In this document: in pieces, positions 16,477 through 27,600 of the stretch | How positions within the stretch are numbered: position 1 is the stretch's first letter | Layout of the letters: every line of letters begins with the position of its first letter | Made by a program: the position numbers and the translations under genes | Source of the DNA: Sphingomonadaceae bacterium | GTDB lineage: Bacteria; Pseudomonadota; Alphaproteobacteria; Sphingomonadales; Sphingomonadaceae | DNA: 38,291 bases | Direction of reading: 5' to 3' | Assembly: GCA_947375105.1 (NCBI GenBank) | Contig: CANCET010000014.1 | Coordinates: forward strand, 1 to 38,291 | Notes under the pieces: generated by a model | The model's database searches: none | What the model was told of the DNA's origin: nothing | What the model saw: only the letters and a program-made list of their open reading frames with translations

Positions 16477-17676
16477 ATGCGATCCATCGCATCCATTTTC
16501 GCGTCGGCGCTTTGCATGACGGCGGTCCCGGCCGCACTGCTGGCAGCCGCGGCGCCGGTATCCGCCGCCGAGAATCGCTTCCCCCAGCCGCTGGCGGAAG
16601 AAAGCTTGCCCAGCGTCGCGAAGCTTCCCGCGCAGTGGCCCGCAAGCTGGGTGATGATCCACGATTTCCACTTCAACGCGATCATCGATGGCCGCGTCGC
16701 CGTGGTGGACACCGCAGATGCGGTCCAGCCGCTCAAGGGCCTCGTCCGCGCGTCGCAGTTCGCCAACGTGCTGATCGCGAAGGACAAGGGCGAGATCTAT
16801 ACCGCCGAAACCTTCTACACCCGCCTCACCCGCGGCGAGCGCACCGACGCGATCACCGTGTGGGACACGGCAACCTTGCAGCCCAAGGGCGAAATCGTGC
16901 TGCCCGGCGGCAAGCGCCAGCAATCGGTGACCTATCCGCACCTGTTCCAGTTCACCAACGGCGGCAAGTGGGCGCTGGTCGCCAATTTCACCCCCGCACA
17001 ATCGGTGACGGTGGTCGATCTGGAAGCCCGCAAGGTGCTCGGCGAGATCGACTTGCCCGGGTGTTCGCAGATCTACCCCACGGGTGAACGCGGCTTCACC
17101 AGCCTGTGCGCCGATGGCTCGCTGTTCAGCGTGGCGCTCGATGCAAATGGCGCGGCCGCTTCCTCGAAGTCGGTGGCCAAGGTGCAGGATATCGACCATC
17201 AGGCGCTGTTCAGCACCCCCGCCATGGCCGGCACGACCGCGTGGTTCGTCAGCTTCCACGGCATGATCCAGGGCTTCGATCTGTCCGGCACGGTGGCCAA
17301 GCCCCTGCCCGGCGCGTTCAGCGTGGGCACGGCCGATGGCGGCTTGCCCGAATGGCGCCCCGGCGGCTGGCAGGTGATCAATGCCGATGCGGCCGGCAAG
17401 CTTTATGTGCTGATGAGCCCCTATGGCAAGGAAGGCAGCCACAAGGACGGCGGCACCGAAGTGTGGGTCGTGGATCCGGCGAAGAAGGCGCGGACCCTGC
17501 GCATCCCGCTGAAGGGCCAGTCTGTCGCCATTGCCGTCACGCGCGAAGCGACACCGCATCTCGTGGTCGCACAGGCCGGCGGCGCGATTGACATCTACGA
17601 TGCGGCGACCGGCTCCTTCGTGCGCACGCTGGGCGCCACCGTCGCGGCCAATCCGATCGTGATCCAGGTGCCCTGA
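16477..17676 (+). CDS. mauB/aauB: TTQ amine dehydrogenase heavy (beta-propeller) subunit, MauB/AauB-like
   Basis: 399 aa with signal peptide; NRFPQPLAEESLPSVAKLPAQWPASWVMIHDFHFNAIIDGRVAVVDTADA...; first gene of a B-E-D-A order with a diagnostic light chain. Confidence 0.88.
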   Translation: MRSIASIFASALCMTAVPAALLAAAAPVSAAENRFPQPLAEESLPSVAKLPAQWPASWVMIHDFHFNAIIDGRVAVVDTADAVQPLKGLVRASQFANVLIAKDKGEIYTAETFYTRLTRGERTDAITVWDTATLQPKGEIVLPGGKRQQSVTYPHLFQFTNGGKWALVANFTPAQSVTVVDLEARKVLGEIDLPGCSQIYPTGERGFTSLCADGSLFSVALDANGAAASSKSVAKVQDIDHQALFSTPAMAGTTAWFVSFHGMIQGFDLSGTVAKPLPGAFSVGTADGGLPEWRPGGWQVINADAAGKLYVLMSPYGKEGSHKDGGTEVWVVDPAKKARTLRIPLKGQSVAIAVTREATPHLVVAQAGGAIDIYDAATGSFVRTLGATVAANPIVIQVP

Positions 17677-18179
17677 TGGCCGCATTGGTCCTGTTCTGCG
17701 TGGGCCTGCTAGCAGCCTCGGCCTTGCACAAGGCGCTGGCCCGTAATCGGCTTGCCGAGGCGACCGCGCGGCTGGTTGGCGTCGGCGCGGTGCCGGGCCA
17801 GCTGCTGCTGGTCCTCGCCGGGACGCTGGAACTAGTGGCCGCCGCCTGCCTGCTGGCAGCGCCGCTGCGCCTTGCAGGCGCGGTCATCGCCGCGCTGGTA
17901 TGGGGCACATATGCCCTCGCCCTTGCCCGCCGCCGCGGCGAAACGCTCGATTGCGGATGCGATCTTGCCGCCCGCCCCAAACCCGTCAGCACGGCACAAG
18001 TGCTGCGCGCGGGCGGCCTCACGCTGCTGGCCGCAGGCGTTGCCCTGTTTCCGGACGCGCCGCTTTCGCTCGATGCCCCGTTCGCGGCGGCAGGGCTCCT
18101 TGCACTCTACCTTGGCGCCAGCGAACTTCTCGCGATCCCGGCGCCGCTATGGCCAACTCGTTACAGGAACACAGCATGA
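17676..18179 (+). CDS. mauE: MauE-like membrane protein
   Basis: 167 aa, multi-TM with ETLDCGCDL motif; position between B and D; 1 bp overlap with the preceding stop. Confidence 0.82.
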   Translation: MAALVLFCVGLLAASALHKALARNRLAEATARLVGVGAVPGQLLLVLAGTLELVAAACLLAAPLRLAGAVIAALVWGTYALALARRRGETLDCGCDLAARPKPVSTAQVLRAGGLTLLAAGVALFPDAPLSLDAPFAAAGLLALYLGASELLAIPAPLWPTRYRNTA

Positions 18180-18781
18180 TGCTGACAAGCCAGATCCTCC
18201 TGTGGGCGGCGGTTATCGTCCAGGCTCTGCTGATCGCGGCGCTCGCGCGGCAGGTTGGCATCCTTCACGAACGCATTGCCCCGGCAGGCGCGCTTACGTT
18301 GCACCAGAAGGTCGCGCTAGGCGAAAAGGCCACGCCGATGACGCTGGCGGACGTGAACGGTGCGGGCGTGGCCATCGGTGGCACGCGCGATGGCCGCAGC
18401 CAGCTGCTGTTCTTCGCCTCGCCTGATTGCCCGATGTGCAAATCGCTGCTGCCGGTGGTGCGCAGCGCTGCACGCGCCGAGGCTGGCTGGCTCGATATCG
18501 TGGTCGCGGGCGACGGCAGCAAGTCCGGCTATCTGGCTATGGTGCGTGAACACGGCCTGGAGGCCCTACCGATGGTTCTGTCCGAAGCGCTGGGCCGCGC
18601 CTTTGGCGTATCGAAGTTGCCCTATGCCGTACTGCTCGACGAGGAAGGCCGCGTCGCCTCACTCGGCCTCATCAATAGCCGCGAACATCTGGAAAGCCTG
18701 TTCGAGGCAAAGGAACGGGGCGTCGCCTCGATCCAGGAATTTCTCTCTCGCCGCCAGGCGCACAATCATCAGGAGGCCTGA
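18176..18781 (+). CDS. mauD: MauD-like thioredoxin-fold accessory protein
   Basis: N-terminal TM anchor; LLFFASPDCPMCKSLLPVVRSAARAE (CxxC); VSKLPYAVLLDEEGRVASLGLINSREHLESLFEAKERGVASIQEFL; ATGA overlap with mauE. Confidence 0.88.
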   Translation: MMLTSQILLWAAVIVQALLIAALARQVGILHERIAPAGALTLHQKVALGEKATPMTLADVNGAGVAIGGTRDGRSQLLFFASPDCPMCKSLLPVVRSAARAEAGWLDIVVAGDGSKSGYLAMVREHGLEALPMVLSEALGRAFGVSKLPYAVLLDEEGRVASLGLINSREHLESLFEAKERGVASIQEFLSRRQAHNHQEA

Positions 18782-18784
18782 CCC

Positions 18785-19360
18785 ATGGCGCGTTTCGACA
18801 AGCTCACTGAAAACCTCGCGCGCGGAATCGCGCGGGGCACTTCGCGCCGTTCGCTGCTCGCCTTTTTGGGCGCAGGGATGACCGGTGCGGCCTCCATCCC
18901 GCTGCTTCCCGTTGCGCGCGCGGCAACGCCTGCACCGGAAGCCCCGCACGGCGCGCACGGCGCGGGCGCTGCCCGGCCTGCCGTCATCTCCGGCCTTGAA
19001 CAGGATCCGGGCGACCGCTCCTCGTGCGACTACTGGCGCTATTGCGCGATCGACGGCTTCCTCTGCTCGTGCTGCGGCGGCTCGGTCAACACCTGCCCAC
19101 CGGGCACGGAGATGTCGCCGATCACCTGGATCGGCACGTGCACCAACCCGGCTGACGGCCGCGCCTATGTCATCAGCTACAACGATTGCTGCGGCACTTC
19201 CTCGTGCGGGCAGTGCCTGTGCAACCGCAACGAAGGCGACCGCCCGCAGGTCCGCCCGCAGTCGAACAACGACTACAACTGGTGCCTCGGTTCGGAGAGC
19301 TCGGTCTACAACTGCTCGGTGGCGGCGGTCATCGGCGTCGCGTTGCCGGAGGCCAAGTGA
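18785..19360 (+). CDS. mauA/aauA: TTQ amine dehydrogenase light (small) subunit, MauA/AauA-like
   Basis: Tat signal TSRRSLLAFLG; CDYWRYCAIDGFLCSCCGGSVNTCPPGTEMSPITWIGTC...SYNDCCGTSSCGQCLCN...NDYNWCLG; candidate TTQ tryptophans W115 and W166 are 51 residues apart, as in Paracoccus MADH (W57/W108). Confidence 0.94.
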   Translation: MARFDKLTENLARGIARGTSRRSLLAFLGAGMTGAASIPLLPVARAATPAPEAPHGAHGAGAARPAVISGLEQDPGDRSSCDYWRYCAIDGFLCSCCGGSVNTCPPGTEMSPITWIGTCTNPADGRAYVISYNDCCGTSSCGQCLCNRNEGDRPQVRPQSNNDYNWCLGSESSVYNCSVAAVIGVALPEAK

Positions 19361-19830
19361 GGCTCGCCGCGCCCGTCGCCCTTGCGGCTGCAGCAGCCGC
19401 GCTGGTTGCCGGCCTGACGTTGCCGGTGCACGCCGCAGCAGATGGCGTAGCGATCTATGGCAGGTGCGCGGCCTGCCACACCAAGACCGGCGCGGGCGTG
19501 CCCGGCGTTTTCCCGCCACTGGGCGAGGACTTCCGCACCCTGGCGGCAAGTGATGTGGGCCGGCGCTATCTGGCGCTTGTCGTCACGCGCGGGATCAGCG
19601 GGCCGATCAAGGTGGGTGGCAAGCCCTTTGCCGGGGTGATGCCCGCGCAGTCCACGCTGGACGATGCCTCGGTCGCCGCCGTGCTCAACCATGTCGGCAC
19701 TGAAATCGCGAAGACCGGGCCTGCCTTCAAGCCCTTCGCGGAAGCCGAAATCGCCACCTCGCGCGCAGGCGGAGCAGGCCTTTCCGCGCAGGATGTCGGC
19801 AAGCTCCACGCAGGCGCTGGCGGCCAATGA
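19357..19830 (+). CDS. Small periplasmic monoheme c-type cytochrome
   Basis: GTG start overlapping the mauA stop (GTGA); signal peptide; single CAACH heme motif in YGRCAACHTKTGAGVPGVFPPL. Confidence 0.85.
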   Translation: MRLAAPVALAAAAAALVAGLTLPVHAAADGVAIYGRCAACHTKTGAGVPGVFPPLGEDFRTLAASDVGRRYLALVVTRGISGPIKVGGKPFAGVMPAQSTLDDASVAAVLNHVGTEIAKTGPAFKPFAEAEIATSRAGGAGLSAQDVGKLHAGAGGQ

Positions 19831-20297
19831 AGCCCGGCCGTCTAGCCCTGCTCCTCGCCCTCCCGCTCGGCATCGCGCTGGCGGCGGCTGCAGGAGCGCG
19901 GGCGGATGAGGCGGCCATTCCCGGTGTCCACGATGCCTATCAGGCGCGCACCGACTACCAACTGAAGTGTCAGGGTTGCCACCGCCCCGATGCGAGCGGC
20001 GACGATCATTCCAATCCGCCCATGCGCGGCATTGTCGCGCGTTTCCTCAGTGTACCGGGCGGACGCGAGTTCATTGGCCGCGTACCCGGGGTCGCCACGG
20101 TGGATCTTCCTGATGACCGGCTGGCCAATCTCGTAAACTGGACGATCTACAGATTTGATCGGGCGCATGTTCCGCCGGGCTTCAAACCTTATACTGCGGA
20201 AGAGATCGGGCGGCTTCGGCAAAATCCACTGCGCCTCGAGCGGGCAGGAATGCGCGCCCGGCTGGTGGCCGCTTTTGCCAAGACGAACAACGATTGA
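19827..20297 (+). CDS. Second small monoheme c-type cytochrome
   Basis: 156 aa; signal peptide; CQGCH heme motif in QLKCQGCHRPDASG; ATGA overlap with the preceding gene. Confidence 0.82.
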   Translation: MKPGRLALLLALPLGIALAAAAGARADEAAIPGVHDAYQARTDYQLKCQGCHRPDASGDDHSNPPMRGIVARFLSVPGGREFIGRVPGVATVDLPDDRLANLVNWTIYRFDRAHVPPGFKPYTAEEIGRLRQNPLRLERAGMRARLVAAFAKTNND

Positions 20298-20339
20298 TCC
20301 GCATAACTGGACGAATCTGATAAGAAGCGAGGGAAAACC

Positions 20340-22553
20340 ATGAGGACCGTTTATCTATCCAGCGCCGCGCTGGCCGCCTTGCTGGCAGTGCAACCGGCCC
20401 ATGCGCAGCAGGCGCCGCAGGCCGCTGCCCAAAGCGAAGCCGCAACCGCCGGTGAAGCGAGCGGCGAGATCGTGGTGACCGCCGCCAAGCGTTCGGAAAA
20501 CCTCCAGTCGGTGCCGATCTCGGTTTCGGCGATCGGCGGCGATGCGCTGGCCAAGTCGCGCATCACCAGCGTCGATAGCCTCGTCAACAAGGTGGCGAAC
20601 CTCCAGCTGACCTCGACCGTGGGTGATAACACCCCGATTTTCGCGCTGCGCGGCGTTTCGATGTCGGACTTCAGCCTCAACCAGTCGAGCCCGGTCGCGA
20701 CGTATTACGACGAAGTCTACAAGGGCAACTTCGCGTTCCTCGGCATTGCGCTCTACGATATCGAGCGCGTCGAAGTGCTGCGCGGGCCGCAGGGCACGCT
20801 CTATGGCAAGAACACCACCGGCGGTGCGGTCAACCTCATCAGCCGCGATGCCAAGCTCGGTGAAACCAGCGGCTACTTCAACGCCGGATACGGCAACTAC
20901 AACCGCGTCGACCTCAACGGCGCAGTCAACGTGCCGCTGGGCGAGAAGGCGGCGCTGCGCGTGGCGGGCACGTATTCCAAGGGCGATGGCTGGTTCAAGA
21001 ACGTCAACCCGGGCTTCCCCGATCTTGCCAGCACGGATGAATGGGGCCTGCGCGGCACGCTCAAGCTTGAGCCAAGCGACAAGCTGAAGATCACGCTGCG
21101 CGCCTCGCACAGTTTCCAGAACCCGCAGAACTACGGCATCTACGCCCAGCCCGAAGCGGTCAACCGCCCCGGTCTCGGCAAGTTCGAAATCGCCTCCAAC
21201 GTGCGTGACAAGCGCCGCGCGGTGACGACCTCGGTCGCGCTCACCGTGAACTACGATGTTTCGGATACGCTCGCGCTGACCAGCATCACCAGCTACGACA
21301 AGGGCTCGTTGTTCTTCAAGGAAGACACCGACGGCATCACCGCCCGCAACCTCGAAGTGCCCTACTTCGACAAGGCCAGCCAGTTCGCGCAGGACCTGCG
21401 CCTGACCAGCAACACCGGCGGGCCGTTCGACTTCATCCTCGGCGCCTATTTCAACCGCGAGAAGGTCTATAACCAGACCACGCTCGAAGTGTTCAACGAT
21501 ACCGACGTCAACGAAGACGGCGTGATCAACGCGGCCGACTGCGCCGCCGGGCTGCCGGTGGCCTGCAAGGTGCGCAACCAGTTCGATCAGGTAAAGAAGA
21601 GCTTCGCGCTCTATACCGATCTCAAGTACAAGCTCACCGACGCGCTGACCCTGCGCGGCGGCCTGCGCTACACCCATGACGACGGCGAGCAGACCGGATT
21701 CTCCTCCGATGCACTGGGCGTGGACGACAGTTTCGTCGCCAATCTCATCCCGCTGTCGAACCTGCGCTTCAAGCAGAACAACGTCTCGGGCAAGATCGGG
21801 CTGGATTACAAGCTGGCCAGCGGCGACCTGCTCTACGCCAGCGTGAGCCGGGGCTACCGCGCGCCGAGCTTCAACGCACAGGCGTTCTTCACCCCGACCG
21901 AGCTGGGCGTGGCCAAGGCCGAGCAAGTGACCGCCTTCGAAGCCGGCGCCAAGACCCAGTTCTGGGATCGCCGCGTGACGCTCAACATGGCGGCGTTCTA
22001 CTACACCTACAAGAACCAGCAGTTTATCAACGTGAACCCGAAGGATGCCTCGCAGCAATTGCTCAACATCCCCAAGTCCGAGCTTTACGGCGCCGAGGCA
22101 GAGCTGACAGTACGGCCGAGCGATGCCTTCACGCTGCACGCCGGGCTGGGCCTGCTTTCGACGAAGATCAAGGAAGGCATTGTCAGCGGCTTCAATGTGG
22201 CCGGTAACCGCCTTTCCAACGCGCCCTCGCTCACCTTCAACGCCAGCTTCGACTGGACGGTGCTGGAGACCGGCTTCGGTGCCTTCTCGGTCCACCCCGA
22301 AATGGCCTACCAGTCGAGCCAGTTCTTCGAGAACATCAACGTGCCGCGCCTGCGTCAGGAATCCTACGCGCTGTTCGGCGGGCATGTCGATTGGAACAGC
22401 TCTGATGGCCGCTACAGCCTCTCGGCCTGGGCGCGCAATCTTGGCAACAAGTTCTACTTCACTTCGCGGATCGATCTCACGGGCTTTGGCCTCGATTACA
22501 ATCACATCGGCAACCCGCGGATGTACGGGGTGACGGCCGGCGTGAAGTTCTGA
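20340..22553 (+). CDS. TonB-dependent outer membrane receptor
   Basis: 737 aa; signal peptide; [58 protein letters not shown] plug motifs; C-terminal beta strand ...YGVTAGVKF. Confidence 0.95.
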   Translation: MRTVYLSSAALAALLAVQPAHAQQAPQAAAQSEAATAGEASGEIVVTAAKRSENLQSVPISVSAIGGDALAKSRITSVDSLVNKVANLQLTSTVGDNTPIFALRGVSMSDFSLNQSSPVATYYDEVYKGNFAFLGIALYDIERVEVLRGPQGTLYGKNTTGGAVNLISRDAKLGETSGYFNAGYGNYNRVDLNGAVNVPLGEKAALRVAGTYSKGDGWFKNVNPGFPDLASTDEWGLRGTLKLEPSDKLKITLRASHSFQNPQNYGIYAQPEAVNRPGLGKFEIASNVRDKRRAVTTSVALTVNYDVSDTLALTSITSYDKGSLFFKEDTDGITARNLEVPYFDKASQFAQDLRLTSNTGGPFDFILGAYFNREKVYNQTTLEVFNDTDVNEDGVINAADCAAGLPVACKVRNQFDQVKKSFALYTDLKYKLTDALTLRGGLRYTHDDGEQTGFSSDALGVDDSFVANLIPLSNLRFKQNNVSGKIGLDYKLASGDLLYASVSRGYRAPSFNAQAFFTPTELGVAKAEQVTAFEAGAKTQFWDRRVTLNMAAFYYTYKNQQFINVNPKDASQQLLNIPKSELYGAEAELTVRPSDAFTLHAGLGLLSTKIKEGIVSGFNVAGNRLSNAPSLTFNASFDWTVLETGFGAFSVHPEMAYQSSQFFENINVPRLRQESYALFGGHVDWNSSDGRYSLSAWARNLGNKFYFTSRIDLTGFGLDYNHIGNPRMYGVTAGVKF

Positions 22554-22561
22554 CCGCTGCG

Positions 22562-24196
<1,635 letters not shown>

Positions 24197-24673
24197 GCAC
24201 TCCGCAACGTGCAGCGCAAAAAACTGCCAAAAGTGAGACTATGCTGCAACAGGGGGTATAATTCGTGTGTCGGGCGACACTTGCCCAAAGGGGCATTTTC
24301 AAGGCCCTGCGTTCTAACCGAACCGGTCTGATCTGGTGTGATTGGGCCTCCGCCTCGACCCGAATAGCAAGTGCAACTTCTGTAACGCACCGGCAAAATT
24401 TCGCCACTTATCCTGTGGATAAACCGCCATCGCAAGAAAAACAGGCGCCGCGCGACAGGGCCTTTTTGGTTAAATCAAACCTAGAACAGCGAACCATAGG
24501 CGCAAATGGTCGGTTTTCGAACATGGCGCGATAAACAAACGATATTTCGTGACAAGCCCGGTTTTTCGCAGTTTCTTGCGGGACCAAGCCCTCGGTGGTG
24601 CAGATATTGCCAAGCGGCCGATGTTGAGGCTCCCTCTCTTCATCAACACAAAAATGGGAGAGGCGATTCGGTC

Positions 24674-27600
24674 ATGACCGAGGGCCAAGTGATCGAAAAG
24701 GCCCCGCAGGCCGAAATCAATCCGGTGCGTACACGCGCGGATTGGGTAGCCATGCGCGCAGCTGCGCTTGCCGATCCCGGCACGTTCCACGGCGATATCG
24801 CCGCGCGGCGCATCCACTGGTTCGTGGCCAACTGTGGCCCTGCCGGCGCGTGGCTCGCCAAGGACGATGCAGGCGCATGGACCGGCTGGGATGCCGCCAC
24901 TGCTGCTCCTGTCACGCCTGAACTCCCAGCGAGCTTCGTGCCGTGGACCAAGGCCTTCGACGACAGCAATCCGCCCCACTGGCGCTGGTTCACCGGCGCA
25001 CGCACCAATGCCGCGTTCAACGAGATCGACCGCCATGTGCTGGCCGGCCACGGCGCCGAAGCTGCGCTGGTCTTCGAAGGCGACCGCTGGGACATGGCCG
25101 CAGACAGCGGGCGCGGCGCTCCGGTCGATACCTTCACCGTCAGCCGCAAGCGACTGCTGCTCGAAGTCGCGAAATGCGCTGTCGCGCTTCAAGGCCTCGG
25201 CCTCAAGGCGGGTGACCGCATCGCGCTCAATATGCCGAGCATCGTCCCCCAGATCTTCTGGACCGAAGCGGCCAAGCGGCTGGGCATTGTCTACACCGCC
25301 GTGTTCGGCGGCTTCAGCGACAAGACCCTGTCCGACCGCATTGCAGACGCCGGCGCCCGCGTCATCGTCACGTCAGACGGCAGCTACCGCAACGCGCAAG
25401 TCGCCGCGTTCAAGACGGCCTATACGGACCCCGCGCTCGACAACTACGTACCGGTGAGCACCGCGCTTTCCGTCCTCGCCGCCACCGATCTCGGACTCGA
25501 TGCGGCGGACGCTGCCGTCATCACTGATACTGTGGCGGAAACACTGGCGGGCGAAGTCACCGTCGAACGCTCCGACGTCATGCGCGGCGTCGGCCGCGCG
25601 CTCATCAAGCTTGGCGAGGCGGACCGCATCGGCGCCAGCGATGCCGCGCGCGTGCGCCTTGCCATCGCCTCCAGCCTCGTCACGCTGCCACCGCGCGTCG
25701 ATACCGTGATCGTGGTGCGCCACACCGCGCAGCCCGATATCGTCTGGCGCGCCGAGCGCGACCGCTGGAGCCACGAGCTGACCGACGCCGCGCTGGAGAC
25801 GATCCTGCAGAAGGCAGGCGTGGCGAGCGAGGACGCGCTGATGGCGCTGCCGGATGCCGATTTCGTCCGCGCGATCTGGGCCAGTTCGAAGCCGCTGCCG
25901 GTCGATTCCGATTACCCGCTGTTCTTCATCTATACCTCGGGCTCGACTGGGAAGCCCAAGGGCATCGTCCACGTCCACGGCGGCTACACCGCCGGCATCG
26001 CGCATTCGATGCAGGTCGCTTTCGATGCGCGACCGGGCGACACGATCTTCGTCGTCGCCGATCCCGGCTGGATCACCGGGCAAAGCTACCAGATTTCCGC
26101 CGCACTGCTCTCGCGCGTCACCACGGTTGTCTCCGAAGGCTCGCCCGTGTTCCCGCACGCGGGCCGCTTCGCTTCGATGATCGAGCGCCACAAGATCACC
26201 ATCTTCAAGGCCGGCGTCACTTTCCTCAAGTCGATCATGTCCGATCCGTCGAACCTTGCGGATGTGCAGCGCTACGACATGGGCTCCTTGCGCGTCGCAA
26301 CGTTCTGCGCCGAGCCAACCTCGCCCAGCGTGCAGGCCTTCGGCATGGAGCATGTGACCCGCCAGTACATCAATAGCTACTGGGCGACCGAGCACGGCGG
26401 CATTGCCTGGACGCATTTCTACGGCAACGCCGATTTCCCGCTGAAAGCCGATGCCCACGCCTTCCCGCTGCCGTGGATCGTGGGTGATGTGTGGGTCGAG
26501 GACGAGAACGCCGTCCCCGCAGCTGCGCATTTCACCCGCGCCGGCAGCGACGGCGTGGCGTGGCGCCGGGCCGCATCTGGCGAAAAGGGCGAGATCGTCA
26601 TTGCCGCCCCCTACCCGTACCTTGCCCGCACGATCTGGGGCGATGTCGAGAACTTCCAGGTCAAGGACGGCTCCGTTCAAGGCGAATGGCGCGGCGATGC
26701 CGGACGCTGGGAATCCGGCTACTGGAGCCGCTGGCAGGGTGCCTGGGCCTATACCCAGGGCGATTTCGCCATCGCGCATGATGATGGCTCGTTCTCGTTC
26801 CATGGCCGCAGCGATGACGTCATCAACGTCTCGGGCCACCGCATGGGCACCGAGGAAATCGAAGGTGCGGTTCTGCGCGACAAAGCGCTCGATCCCAACT
26901 CGCCGGTCGGCAATGTCCTCGTCGTCGGTGCGCCGCACCGCGAGAAGGGGCTGACCCCGCTCGCCTTCGTGGTCCCGGTCGCGGGCCGCAAACTCACCGA
27001 GGAAGACCGCCAGCGCCTGTTCAATCTTGTCCGCACGGAAAAAGGCGCGGTCGCGGTGCCGGCAGACTTCATCGAGGTCAGCCAGTTCCCCGAAACCCGC
27101 TCAGGCAAGTACATGCGCCGCATGGTCCGCGCGCTGGTCGAAGGTGGCGAGCTGGGTGATGTCACCACCTTGCGCAACCCGGAAAGCCTGACCGAACTCA
27201 AGACCGCGATCGACGCATGGCAGCGCCAGCAGCGACTGTCCGAAGAGCAATCGCTGTTCGAGCGTTATCGCTACTTCCTGATCCAGTACAATGCCGTGGC
27301 CCCCGGCAAGCGCGTCGCCACCGTCACCGTCACCAACGCCCCGGTCAACGCGCTCAACGAACGCGCGATCGACGAGCTGGTGATCGTGGTCGAGCACCTC
27401 AGCCGCAAGGACGATGTCGTCGCGGTCGTGTTCACCGGCGAGGGCACAAGCTCGTTCGTCGCGGGCGCGGATATCCGGCAGATGCTGGAGGAAATCCACA
27501 GCCACGACGAAGCGCTGGTCCTGCCCAACAATGCGCAGCTTGCCTTCCGCAAGATCGAGATGATGGGCAAGCCGTGCATCGCGGCTGTTCAGGGCGTCGC

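Noticed and set aside
16477-19360. Firm assignment to methylamine dehydrogenase
   Set aside because: The layout lacks mauF/mauG and amicyanin, so methylamine versus aromatic amine specificity cannot be decided from sequence by eye.
24506-24673. N-terminal extension of Pcs as given in the ORF track
   Set aside because: Extension is not protein-like and overlaps the probable promoter; MTEGQVIEK at 24674 has a GGGAGAGG Shine-Dalgarno-like sequence upstream.
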